A DNA stretch of 37,278 nucleotides from Candidatus Uhrbacteria bacterium (GCA_016235605.1 JACRJW010000002.1:1-37278); one strand, 5' to 3'; numbered from the stretch's first letter, positions 25,077-34,129 are shown. Numbers and translations are program-made. Notes: generated by a model not told the origin, from the letters alone.

Positions 25077-26285
25077 ATGAACCGAATCATTCTGCACATA
25101 GACATGAATTCCTACTTCGCGAGTGTGGAGCAGCAGGCGAATCCATTTTTGCGAGGGAAGCCGATTGGGATTACGGGTAAGCATCAAGAAAGATCAATCG
25201 TTGCTACAGCTTCGATCGAAGCCAAACGGCTGGGAGTCAAAACCGCCATGTCGACATGGGAAGCAAAAAAAATTTGTCCCTCGATTATTTTGTATCCAGG
25301 CGATCCTGAAAAATACTCAGACATCATGCATCGCTTCAATCGAATCTATCGATCATTCACCGACCGAGTGGAAGAGTTTAGTGTGGACGAGAGCTTCCTC
25401 GACATCACACAAGAAGCTCAGGATTATTTTGGAGCAACATGCATGGCACAATCGATCCGCGCTCGACTCAAGGAAGCGTTAGGTGAATATATCACCGCCT
25501 CGATCGGCATCGCCCCAAACAGACTCATGGCCAAGCTCGCATCCGAATCGGTGAAACCCAATGGACTCACGGTTGCGCGTGAAAACGAACTTCTCGACCT
25601 GCTGGATCGCTCAGACCTAGAAGACCTGTGTGGAATCGGCTCAGGGATCCGCGAGAGACTAGGCGATCTGGGCATCAACACATTCAGACAGCTCCGCGAG
25701 TTCCCTCTTGAAAAACTCGTGGGTGTGTTTCACAGCTACGGACGTTGGCTCCACGAAGCCGCTTGGGGTCGAGAGAACGAGCAAGAAATTGCTTCTGATC
25801 CTGAACCGCCTAAATCCTACGGTCACTCATACACGCTTCCAGAAAACACCAACAACCTCTCCACTCTCAAACGCTATCTCTTGGGCCTTGCCGACAAAGT
25901 TGCCTGGCGCATGCGCCGCGACGGCGTCGCTGCCCATCGTGTCTCAGCCTATGTCCGATTCGCAGATTTCTCAGGTCACGGTGAGCAGAGAACCAGTCAC
26001 GAACCTCTCACAGACGGACTCACGCTGTTTGAAATCGCCTGGCGTATCTTGCGTCCGTTTCTTCACCGAGCGCCCGTCCGACTCCTGGGTATCACTGCCT
26101 CGATGATCTCATCTGACATAAAACCAACACCCCTATTTAAAAAAGACCGACACATGCGATCCGTCCTTTCTTCTCTCGATCAACTTCAACACCGCTATGG
26201 CGCCGGCATCTGGAAACGCGCCTCGACGCTCCCTGTAGAATTCAAGTCCCGTTCGAGCGGCTTTCATTTTGACCACGAATTGTAA
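25077..26285 (+). CDS. dinB: Y-family DNA polymerase (DinB/Pol IV-like)
   Basis: MNRIILHIDMNSYFASVEQQANPFLRGKPIGITG...VEEFSVDESFLDIT...ASIGIAPNRLMAKLASESVKPNGL...LCGIGSGIRERLGDLGI. Confidence 0.95.
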   Translation: MNRIILHIDMNSYFASVEQQANPFLRGKPIGITGKHQERSIVATASIEAKRLGVKTAMSTWEAKKICPSIILYPGDPEKYSDIMHRFNRIYRSFTDRVEEFSVDESFLDITQEAQDYFGATCMAQSIRARLKEALGEYITASIGIAPNRLMAKLASESVKPNGLTVARENELLDLLDRSDLEDLCGIGSGIRERLGDLGINTFRQLREFPLEKLVGVFHSYGRWLHEAAWGRENEQEIASDPEPPKSYGHSYTLPENTNNLSTLKRYLLGLADKVAWRMRRDGVAAHRVSAYVRFADFSGHGEQRTSHEPLTDGLTLFEIAWRILRPFLHRAPVRLLGITASMISSDIKPTPLFKKDRHMRSVLSSLDQLQHRYGAGIWKRASTLPVEFKSRSSGFHFDHEL

Positions 26286-26358
26286 CGAGATTATGAAAGA
26301 CATTTGGCGCAGCGAGGACTGTTTACATTTTTTTTTTAATTTGAATCATGAACTACAA

Positions 26359-26475
26359 GGCACTTCTGCAAGACACGTAAATTTTTGTTGAACGGTCTGG
26401 CGAGCCCCACATAACAGTCAGCGTGGGGTCGGACAGACCTGAAATAAAAATTCATGTGTCTTGCAGAAGTCTGCC
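26359..26475 (+). repeat. Long imperfect hairpin element, family 2 copy 3
   Basis: GGCACTTCTGCAAGACAC.../...GTGTCTTGCAGAAGTCTGCC; inner TTGAACGGTCTGGCGAGCCCCAC...GTGGGGTCGGACAGACC shares sequence with copy 1. Confidence 0.75.
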
Positions 26476-27035
26476 TACTCCCCAAACGTTCCTTCGACTA
26501 AATGCGCTCCTGGATCCGCACTCCCCTCATAATCGTTCACGGTCATCACGATCTCGCTGTAGCCTGAGTAGTCCTGAGCGTCCGGTGCTTGCCACTCAAG
26601 CACAAAATTCCCCTCTTCGTCTGTGATCATTTCTCCGAGCGAAAAAAAGTCGTACGGGATTTTACGCAGAAGCCAAACCTGATAGTACTGCACCTCACGA
26701 TCGATCTCGGGCAATGACAATTTGAACTCGACGTAAAATTTGTCATCTTTCTCTCCACGCCTCGCCTCACCGACGGCTTCTGCTGTTGCTGCCCACTTGA
26801 GTGTGGCCGTTTTACTTTCCGTATCGATCGCATTGTCGATCACGGCTTGCGAAATCGGGTCAGGTGTGAAGACGTCAGCGATCGAGCTCACGGCGGATGG
26901 CTCTTGAACTGGCGCCGCGCGGAACCAACGCACAGCAAAAACAAATAAGACGAACAGAATAAGAACAAGCACGCTTGTCCCGATGGTTGATCCCCAACGG
27001 ATCTTTTGACGTTCTTTTGATCCTCCGTAAACCAT
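26475..27035 (-). CDS. Membrane-anchored protein with anti-sigma-K-like C-terminal domain
   Basis: TM GTSVLVLILFVLFVFAVRWF; LSLPEIDREVQYYQVWLLRKIP...GEMITDEEGNFVLEWQAPDAQDYSGYSEIVMTVN. Confidence 0.6.
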   Translation of the reverse strand: MVYGGSKERQKIRWGSTIGTSVLVLILFVLFVFAVRWFRAAPVQEPSAVSSIADVFTPDPISQAVIDNAIDTESKTATLKWAATAEAVGEARRGEKDDKFYVEFKLSLPEIDREVQYYQVWLLRKIPYDFFSLGEMITDEEGNFVLEWQAPDAQDYSGYSEIVMTVNDYEGSADPGAHLVEGTFGE

Positions 27036-27038
27036 ATC

Positions 27039-28181
27039 TTAGGCTGCACGTTTTATCGCCTCAGCAACCACGTCCGCCACACTCTTATCCAGAACAGACG
27101 GCATAATTTCTTCAGACGTCGGATGCTGGACCATGCCCGCGAGTGCCACGGCCGCGGCGAGCCTCATTGCCGATGTAATTTTCCGAATTCTCCCGTCGAG
27201 CGCGCCCTTAAAAATTCCCGGGAATGCCAGTGCGTTGTTCACTTGATTAGGAAAGTCGGATCGTCCTGTCGCGACCACCGCCGCACCAGCAACGCGTGCA
27301 ATCTCTGGCATGATTTCTGGAACGGGATTGGCGAGCGCAAAAATAATCGGATCCTTTGCCATCGACTTCACCATTTCGCTTATTAAAACACCAGGTTGGC
27401 TCACACCGATAAACACATCGGCGTCCTTAAGTGCGTTCGCGAGCGATCCTGTTTTCCCTTCTGGATTGATCTTCGCGGCTAGTTCGTCTTTGTACCTATT
27501 CATCCCCTCGCGCCCCAAAGCAATGATGCCGCGCGAATCAACCATCGTGAGCTGTTTCACCCCCGCCTCAAACAACAAATGCGTCACGCCCATGCCACCG
27601 GCTCCAGCTCCCGAGATCACCACGCGGACTTCATCGATTTTTTTCCCCACAACCTTGAGGGCGTTCATGAGTCCAGCCGTCACGACCACGCCGGTACCGT
27701 GCTGGTCGTCATGCATCACGGGAATATCAAGCTCTTCCACGAGCCGACGCTCCACTTCAAAACACACGGGTGCCGCAATGTCTTCCAAATTGATTCCTCC
27801 AAACCCAGGCGCGATCGCCTTCACCGCCGCGACGATCCCGTCCACATCGTGCACATCCAAACAAATGGGATACGCGTCGATGTTCGCAAAGTGCTTAAAC
27901 AAAATCGCCTTGCCTTCCATGACCGGCAGCCCAGCTTCCGGACCGATATTCCCCAGTCCCAGCACGGCCGAACCATCCGTCACCACCGCGACCGAGTGGC
28001 CTTTGATCGTCAGATCCCACGCGAGATTTTTATCTTTGGCGATTTCCAAGCACGGCTGCGCAACCCCTGGCGTGTACGCCACAGATAAATCCTCCCTCGT
28101 CTCAAGTGGAAACGTCGAGTGAATCTCAAGCTTCCCTCTTTTTTGTTTGTGCAACTCAAGTGACCGCTCACTGAAATTCAT
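27039..28181 (-). CDS. NAD(P)-dependent malic enzyme
   Basis: KLEIHSTFPLETREDLSVAYTPGVAQPC...VAVVTDGSAVLGLGNIGPEAGLPVMEGKAILFKHFANIDAYPICLD...VVISGAGAGGMGVTHLL. Confidence 0.96.
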   Translation of the reverse strand: MNFSERSLELHKQKRGKLEIHSTFPLETREDLSVAYTPGVAQPCLEIAKDKNLAWDLTIKGHSVAVVTDGSAVLGLGNIGPEAGLPVMEGKAILFKHFANIDAYPICLDVHDVDGIVAAVKAIAPGFGGINLEDIAAPVCFEVERRLVEELDIPVMHDDQHGTGVVVTAGLMNALKVVGKKIDEVRVVISGAGAGGMGVTHLLFEAGVKQLTMVDSRGIIALGREGMNRYKDELAAKINPEGKTGSLANALKDADVFIGVSQPGVLISEMVKSMAKDPIIFALANPVPEIMPEIARVAGAAVVATGRSDFPNQVNNALAFPGIFKGALDGRIRKITSAMRLAAAVALAGMVQHPTSEEIMPSVLDKSVADVVAEAIKRAA

Positions 28182-28250
28182 AACACGTCGATGGATTATT
28201 TCCATGTTCGCAATATCCAGACTCCTTCAGTTTGCCGCGTTCGTCTTCTG

Positions 28251-28658
28251 TCATACAACCATTCTTTCCATCACTAAAATTTCTTCTTTTAAGAAATCAA
28301 AAGAAACGACAAACTGCTCAAAAAACCCTCTCTGTCCTACAACGCCATAACCAAACCGACTAACATTTGAAAGAAAACCTGCTTCGATTTCAAATGATCG
28401 ACTGCCAACCGTGATGGTAATAGGATGGATATAGTAAGGCTTCATGGCTCCTGTAACACCGACGACTTCTCCTTCACGACCGTCAAAAAATGGGATGCCA
28501 AGGGCATCACCGATCTCTGCATCAAACATACAAACATCCGCTCCTGAATCTACAAGTACCTCATAGATCACACAACGGTTGTGGTAGTGAATCTTGATTG
28601 GGATAACTGGACGCAAAACTCCCTGTACTCTCTTATACCGAAAAATCATACGCACCAA
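28251..28658 (-). CDS. Retropepsin-like aspartic protease, copy 1
   Basis: VLVDSGADVCMFDAEIGDALGI (DSGAD), ...GFLSNVSRFGYGVVGQRGFFEQFVVSFD. Confidence 0.82.
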   Translation of the reverse strand: MVRMIFRYKRVQGVLRPVIPIKIHYHNRCVIYEVLVDSGADVCMFDAEIGDALGIPFFDGREGEVVGVTGAMKPYYIHPITITVGSRSFEIEAGFLSNVSRFGYGVVGQRGFFEQFVVSFDFLKEEILVMERMVV

Positions 28659-28842
28659 TGAAGGTCACTAATTTCTCTGGAACACGGGTGACGATTGGTT
28701 CTGCAAACCCAGATGCCTGTGCATATTCAAGAGCTTCCTTGAGAGTTTTCCCACTTGCAACGACCGTTCGCTCGTCCTCCTTGAGCGCAACCCAAAGACC
28801 TTTGTACTGTTCAAATAGATTTGTCCAATCGATGGCAGACAT
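28633..28842 (-). CDS. DUF5678-like small protein, copy 1
   Basis: MSAIDWTNLFEQYKGLWVALKEDERTVVASGKTLKEALEYAQASGFAEPIVTRVPEKLVTFIGAYDFSV; overlaps protease gene. Confidence 0.8.
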   Translation of the reverse strand: MSAIDWTNLFEQYKGLWVALKEDERTVVASGKTLKEALEYAQASGFAEPIVTRVPEKLVTFIGAYDFSV

Positions 28843-28874
28843 AAGGTTTCTTTCCTCTCAGAATAACACAATCC

Positions 28875-30977
28875 TTAAAGTTCATCGACTCCTCGTAAAA
28901 AACTCATTTTACTCACGTCCTTATTCGGCGCTCGCTCACCGAGTGAATCCAGTACAATGGTCGCGTCGCTGTTTTCGAGTGCAACACCCGACATGAACTC
29001 ACGCTTGAGACGAACTTCCTCAAGCAACCCACTGGGCAACTCCTGCAAAAACAAGGAAGGTTGACTCAACATAAGCGTATCATAGCCGCTCACGATTGGA
29101 TACGTAAAAAATAAATGCTTCCTCGCCCGTGTCGTCGCCACATAAAACAGACGTCGCTCTTCCTCAAGTCCTCCCTTTTCTGTCAGCGCACGAGGATTGG
29201 GAAATTTGTCGTCACACAAGTGCATCACAAACACCGCGTCCCACTCAAGACCCTTGGCTTGGTGAATGGTGGAGAGGACGATTTTTTCCTCATCGTCGTG
29301 AGAGCCATCTTCGCGCACCGCACCAAAATCAGCGCTGAGCGACACTTCGTCCAGCAGCGTTTGGATGCTTGTGTAGCCTTCGGCAAAAATGGCGAATTGC
29401 TCCAAGTCCTCCAAACGATCCATGAAGTCAGGATACTCCGCTCGCAAATAATCTTGGTAGTCCCCACCAGTCACCACGCGAATGAGGTCGCTCCCCATCT
29501 CCTCGCGACTGAGCTTCCGCAAAAGGTTCACCAAAATCCCCCAACTCGTTTGCGCCCGAGAAGGAATGGACAGTGAACGCGACACCACTTCATCAAGCGA
29601 TGAGGCATCACGAATCTGCGAGACAATTTTTTGTGCCGTTGCAAGGCCAATACCGTTCATGAGCGACAGGATCCGCATCCAGGCCACTTCATCGTGAGGA
29701 TTGACACGAACACGCAAGTGAGCAATGACGTCCTTCACGTGAGCTCGCTCAAAAAATTTCATCCCGCCGCGATACTCATAGGGGATGTCGCGCTTCATAA
29801 GTTCAAACTCGAGCGCCTGGGAATGAAACGCAGCGCGAAACAGCACGGCCATCTCAGACAGTGGCATCCCTTCAGACCTCAGCGCTAAAATCCTCTGCGC
29901 GATGAACTGGGCTTCCTGCGCGCTGCTCTCTGCGGGGACCAGATTGGGGCGACCCAGCGATCCACGCATGGCGGAAAGTTTTTTTTCAAACTGTTCCTTG
30001 TTCTGTTGGATGGAGGCGTTCGCCACGGCCAAAATTTCTGGCGAGGATCGGTAGTTGGTTGTGAGACGAAATGTCTTGGTGCCAGGATGACTCTCAGGAA
30101 ACCCAAGGATATTTTTGATCTGTGCGGCACGAAACGAATAAATCGACTGCGCATCGTCGCCGACCACCACTACGTTGCCATGCTCGCTGGAAAGCTGCCT
30201 GACAATTTCTGATTGAACAACATTTGTATCCTGATACTCATCCACGAGCACATACTGAAACTGGTGAGCCAGACGTCGACGAATATCATCTCGCGTAAAA
30301 AGAAGCTCACGCAGTTTCAACAGGAGATCGTCGAAGTCCATTGAGTCCGCTTCTTTTTTCCGAACTTCATACAGCTCGACGACACGCTCGATCGTGGGAA
30401 TCAATTCGTAAAAATTTTGGTACTTATTCTCGACCACAGAGCGCAGGGCCTGACCAGAATTCCTCGCATAACTCGCCATCGCATGAAGAACGCCAGGCGA
30501 AGGAAACCGCCGCTCACCTGTATCGACACTCAATGTCTGGATGCAGGCTTTGACGAGCGACTTCGCGTCTTCTTCATCGAGAATCGTAAAATTTTTCGTG
30601 TAGCCGAGTTCTGTGCAGTAGATTCGCAGCAATCGATTGGCAACCGAATGAAAGGTTCCACTATTGGGAAGTTGGAAGTTAGAAGTTAGGGGTTGGAAAC
30701 TAGACGATAACAACGCTTCAACTCTATGGATCATCTCCTTCGCAGCCTTGTTGGTGAACGTCACAAGCAAAATCTGCTCTGGCGAAACTCCCCGCTCGAG
30801 CAAATACGCCACACGGTACGTGATCGTCCTGGTCTTGCCCGAACCCGCTCCGGCCAACACCAAACACGGCCCATCGCCATTCAGGACAACATCTAATTGC
30901 TCAGGATTCAGTTCACGTCCGTAGTCGATCTTGAGTGGACGCGAAGCGGCATCATCTTGAAGAACAAACTCTTTCAT
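28875..30977 (-). CDS. UvrD/PcrA-family ATP-dependent helicase
   Basis: ELNPEQLDVVLNGDGPCLVLAGAGSGKTRTITYRVAYLL...VLVDEYQDTNVVQSEIVRQL...GDDAQSIYSFRAA...STIHQAKGLEWDAVFVMHL...FYVATTRARKHLFF. Start 30977. Confidence 0.95.
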   Translation of the reverse strand: MKEFVLQDDAASRPLKIDYGRELNPEQLDVVLNGDGPCLVLAGAGSGKTRTITYRVAYLLERGVSPEQILLVTFTNKAAKEMIHRVEALLSSSFQPLTSNFQLPNSGTFHSVANRLLRIYCTELGYTKNFTILDEEDAKSLVKACIQTLSVDTGERRFPSPGVLHAMASYARNSGQALRSVVENKYQNFYELIPTIERVVELYEVRKKEADSMDFDDLLLKLRELLFTRDDIRRRLAHQFQYVLVDEYQDTNVVQSEIVRQLSSEHGNVVVVGDDAQSIYSFRAAQIKNILGFPESHPGTKTFRLTTNYRSSPEILAVANASIQQNKEQFEKKLSAMRGSLGRPNLVPAESSAQEAQFIAQRILALRSEGMPLSEMAVLFRAAFHSQALEFELMKRDIPYEYRGGMKFFERAHVKDVIAHLRVRVNPHDEVAWMRILSLMNGIGLATAQKIVSQIRDASSLDEVVSRSLSIPSRAQTSWGILVNLLRKLSREEMGSDLIRVVTGGDYQDYLRAEYPDFMDRLEDLEQFAIFAEGYTSIQTLLDEVSLSADFGAVREDGSHDDEEKIVLSTIHQAKGLEWDAVFVMHLCDDKFPNPRALTEKGGLEEERRLFYVATTRARKHLFFTYPIVSGYDTLMLSQPSLFLQELPSGLLEEVRLKREFMSGVALENSDATIVLDSLGERAPNKDVSKMSFLRGVDEL
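30664..30706. repeat. Heptamer-periodic tract inside the helicase gene
   Basis: TTGGGAAG|TTGGAAG|TTAGAAG|TTAGGGG|TTGGAAA|CTAGACG; encodes SSSFQPLTSNFQLPNS just before GTFHS. Confidence 0.8.
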
Positions 30978-31056
30978 AGGCCGCACCATTCTAACATAAA
31001 ATCCCCTTTGCTCAGGAGAGCTACGGGGGACAAGGCGACCTGTCAGGGTCGGTGTG

Positions 31057-32346
31057 TTAGAGCGGATCGCAGGCGGTCCGCATCTCTTCGTACATCCTCG
31101 GAAGATCAGGACCTCCGTCGGAAGTTTGACGCATGAGATGGACATCAGCCAGGTGGACGTGAGGGACAACGTGTGGAAGTACGGGCCGTGCGAACCCATC
31201 CTCCAACCTCTTTCCTGTCAGCCTATCGACCGATGTGAGGCGTCGATGGACGTAGCGCAACTCACCGTGCCAGAAGTCTTGCTGGGAATCCGACGGCCTA
31301 TCATCGCGGTCTTGGATCACCGCGGCCTGGAGCATGAGCTCCTCCAGTTGCCAGTGGCACTCGAGTTGCTTCATCGAGCGATAGATGCGACCGATCACTT
31401 CGCGCGCGCGATCGATCGTGTCGCCGTTGCGACCATTGGCCGCCTCGCGCAGAATCCGAGCCGCTTCGTCCATGTCGTCCGCCACTCGCGCAAACGACCG
31501 ACTGAACGGACGGGTCACGATGAGCCGCAGCCGACGCGCCGCATCTTCCAATCGCTGTGCTTCTTGCCGGACAGCCTTGGGCGTCCGTTTGGGTCCAGGA
31601 GCCAGCCACATCTTGCGCAGGCGATACTCCTGCGAGAAAGAAACCTCACGGCAAATCTCGCGCAGACGATCAAGATAGTGTTCAAGCACGATCTCACGCA
31701 GACTCATGCGCCGGCCAATGCCGCGAACGGCCTGGATGCGCGCGATGAGCCGGTTGTGACCGGCAAAACACACCAGCGGAATGCACTCGGGACGATCTTT
31801 CAAGGAGACCGTCTGGAGCGTGCGGCCTAGCGCCCTTCGCTTGTCCTCATCGAGCACATGTTCACGCTTTTTCGCCGCGCCCACCGCGACCAGGACGAAC
31901 TCTGCCTGTTCACCGTCCTCGGCTCGACGCAGTCGCCACGATGTGCGCATGAGCGCATCGAACGTGCCGTCCCAACGCGTGAGATCCGGAATCTCGATCC
32001 CCTTTGCGCGACGATCGGCGCGCCCCAGTCCTCGACGTGCCTTGTACACACCATCGTAGGAAATGAAACATTGCCGGGCAGGATCTTTCTGTGCGTCCTC
32101 GCCATTTTTTCGTCTCGTGACGTTCAAGTTGCGCGAGAGAAGCTTCCCAGGACGCAATTCACGGAAGCGATCGAGACGCTCATCGCCTTGCCGAGCTGGG
32201 ATCTCATACAGACAGCCGGCAATGAGTTCGACGAGCCGCATCTGGAGGACGGGAAGAGGATCTTCACCGTCGCGCAAGAGCATGAAGTCACGGACAACGT
32301 AGACTGGCTTCCAAGGGTCAGGCCAGTGCAGTTGCAAAAGAGCCAC
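31057..32346 (-). CDS. Orphan 429-aa protein, Arg/Leu-rich helical, no recognised family
   Basis: Long ORF with AGGAGG SD 5 nt before a GTG start, upstream TTGACG/TAGCCT promoter-like boxes and a 14-bp palindrome. Confidence 0.75.
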   Translation of the reverse strand: MALLQLHWPDPWKPVYVVRDFMLLRDGEDPLPVLQMRLVELIAGCLYEIPARQGDERLDRFRELRPGKLLSRNLNVTRRKNGEDAQKDPARQCFISYDGVYKARRGLGRADRRAKGIEIPDLTRWDGTFDALMRTSWRLRRAEDGEQAEFVLVAVGAAKKREHVLDEDKRRALGRTLQTVSLKDRPECIPLVCFAGHNRLIARIQAVRGIGRRMSLREIVLEHYLDRLREICREVSFSQEYRLRKMWLAPGPKRTPKAVRQEAQRLEDAARRLRLIVTRPFSRSFARVADDMDEAARILREAANGRNGDTIDRAREVIGRIYRSMKQLECHWQLEELMLQAAVIQDRDDRPSDSQQDFWHGELRYVHRRLTSVDRLTGKRLEDGFARPVLPHVVPHVHLADVHLMRQTSDGGPDLPRMYEEMRTACDPL

Positions 32347-32358
32347 TGTTTCCTCCTA

Positions 32359-32372
32359 TCGCACTAGTGCGA
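32359..32372. promoter_or_regulatory. Perfect 14-bp palindrome TCGCACTAGTGCGA (operator-like)
   Basis: Lies between promoter-like boxes and the SD of the 31057-32346 gene. Confidence 0.55.
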
Positions 32373-32404
32373 GGCTACCCTAAAAATCATCCACCGTCAA
32401 TAGC

Positions 32405-33433
32405 TTACTTCAGGTACTTGTACTTGTTCGCGATATGCTCGTCAAACGTAGAAGCGTAGATGACGTCGCCTTCTGGTGTTGTCAGAAAATATAAATAGTC
32501 ACTGTCCGTTGGTTCAAGCACGGCCATGATCGCGTTCATGCCAGGATTAGAGATGGGGCCGGGTGGAAGACCGAGATTCTGGTAGGTGTTGTAGGGCGAG
32601 TTCACGCGGCTATCTTCTTGACTGATAGACGTGTCGCTCTTGCCGGTCACATAATTGACGGTCGAGTCCGCTTGGAGCGCCATGCCGATCTTCATGCGGG
32701 TGTAAAAAATGCCCGCGACAAGTTTCATGTCTTCCGGATCGCGAACCTCCCGTTCGACGATCGAGGCCATCGTAAGCATCTCGTGGAACGTGAGACCTCC
32801 CTCGAAAATCGAGTTACGGGGGATGGCGATATTGTTCTCTGCGAGCCGCCGCTTCAATGTGAGGATCATCGTCTCCGCTACGGTCGCCGCGTTTGCATCT
32901 GCGCGGAAACGATACGTGTCGGGGAACAGATAGCCCTCGAGACCTTGATCGGCCGGAATCCCATCGAGAATTTCAATCCCAGCGATCTGACGTAAATCGT
33001 TTCCACTCACGACAGCCTCCCAGTCGGCTAACTCGATCTCTGGCAAGGCTTCCATCACCGACTCGCCGATTTGTTTGACCGTGTAGCCTTCTGGAATCGT
33101 GATCTCCGCTTCCTGTGCCTGTGCGTTTGTCAGCTCAGCGACGAGAGTACGAAAATTCATTCCTGACGTGAGTTCAAATGAACCAGCTTGCAGGTTGCTC
33201 GCGTTGCCTGTGAGCTTCACATAGATTTTGAAAAAAAGTTCACTGGTAATGATGCCAGCTCGGTTGAGATCCTCTGCGATTTCAGAGACCGAGTCCCCGC
33301 TTTTCACTTCAAACATCACCGACTCAGCTTCCTCTTCAGGACTCGCGATAAAGGCATCAAAGACAAATCCTCCGGCGAGCACAACGCCCAGGACAAAGAC
33401 GATCCCCAAAAAAATTCCAATGGTTCGAAGCAT
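32405..33433 (-). CDS. mltG: Endolytic transglycosylase MltG
   Basis: IPEGYTVKQIGESV...QGLEGYLFPDTYRF...TFHEMLTMASIVEREVRDPEDMKLVAGIFYTRMKIGMALQADSTVNYV...YNTYQNLGLPPGPISNPGMNAIMA. Confidence 0.97.
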   Translation of the reverse strand: MLRTIGIFLGIVFVLGVVLAGGFVFDAFIASPEEEAESVMFEVKSGDSVSEIAEDLNRAGIITSELFFKIYVKLTGNASNLQAGSFELTSGMNFRTLVAELTNAQAQEAEITIPEGYTVKQIGESVMEALPEIELADWEAVVSGNDLRQIAGIEILDGIPADQGLEGYLFPDTYRFRADANAATVAETMILTLKRRLAENNIAIPRNSIFEGGLTFHEMLTMASIVEREVRDPEDMKLVAGIFYTRMKIGMALQADSTVNYVTGKSDTSISQEDSRVNSPYNTYQNLGLPPGPISNPGMNAIMAVLEPTDSDYLYFLTTPEGDVIYASTFDEHIANKYKYLK

Positions 33434-33480
33434 AAATTTTATTTGACACGGTTTATCTAATCTGAAATTCTTCTATCAGA

Positions 33481-33921
33481 TCACCAACGGAAAAAATCAC
33501 CCTTCAAGGTTTCGTCCTTGCGGGGCCTTTCTTTTTTAGAGAGAGACAGCGTCTTCTCCACTTCATCAAACGTCACAATGAACTGATTGAAAAAATTCTT
33601 TCGGCCAATCACTCCATACATAAACTGACTCACGTTGGAAAGAAATCCCACATCAATAAAAAAAGACCGTCCAGCAACCTCTACTTGAATAGTCTTCAAA
33701 TAATAGGTGAAAGGAACCGCGCCAACACCTGCCACAACACCTTTTTCACATTTGGCTAAATCGATTCCTAAAAATAAAGCAACTTCCATGCCAAACATGC
33801 ACATATCTGCTCCCGAATCGACCAGACCTTCGTAATCAAACTCACGGTCTCCGTAACGCAGCGTCAATTGGATGACTGGACGCTGAATGCCATCAGAATA
33901 CCGCTTATAGGGAAAGACCAT
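33481..33921 (-). CDS. Retropepsin-like aspartic protease, copy 2
   Basis: GLVDSGADMCMFGMEVALFLGI; ...GFLSNVSQFMYGVIGRKNFFNQFIVTFD; paralogue of 28251-28658. Confidence 0.82.
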   Translation of the reverse strand: MVFPYKRYSDGIQRPVIQLTLRYGDREFDYEGLVDSGADMCMFGMEVALFLGIDLAKCEKGVVAGVGAVPFTYYLKTIQVEVAGRSFFIDVGFLSNVSQFMYGVIGRKNFFNQFIVTFDEVEKTLSLSKKERPRKDETLKGDFFRW

Positions 33922-34111
33922 AGCCACCAACAAAAGGGATGAGCTGTTCAGGCATCCGTGTCATGATGGGCTTGCGATAGCCTTGCGCGATCGCCTTGTC
34001 ATACGCTTCCTGAAGCGTGTCGCCGTCAGCAATCACGGTCACTTCGTCTTGTTGCAGAGCCACCCACTTACCCTTGTGTTGTTGATAAATTGGTTCCCAA
34101 TCGATGGTCAT
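33905..34111 (-). CDS. DUF5678-like small protein, copy 2
   Basis: MTIDWEPIYQQHKGKWVALQQDEVTVIADGDTLQEAYDKAIAQGYRKPIMTRMPEQLIPFVGGYGLSL; paralogue of 28633-28842. Confidence 0.8.
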   Translation of the reverse strand: MTIDWEPIYQQHKGKWVALQQDEVTVIADGDTLQEAYDKAIAQGYRKPIMTRMPEQLIPFVGGYGLSL

Positions 34112-34129
34112 ATAGTGGATAGTACCACA

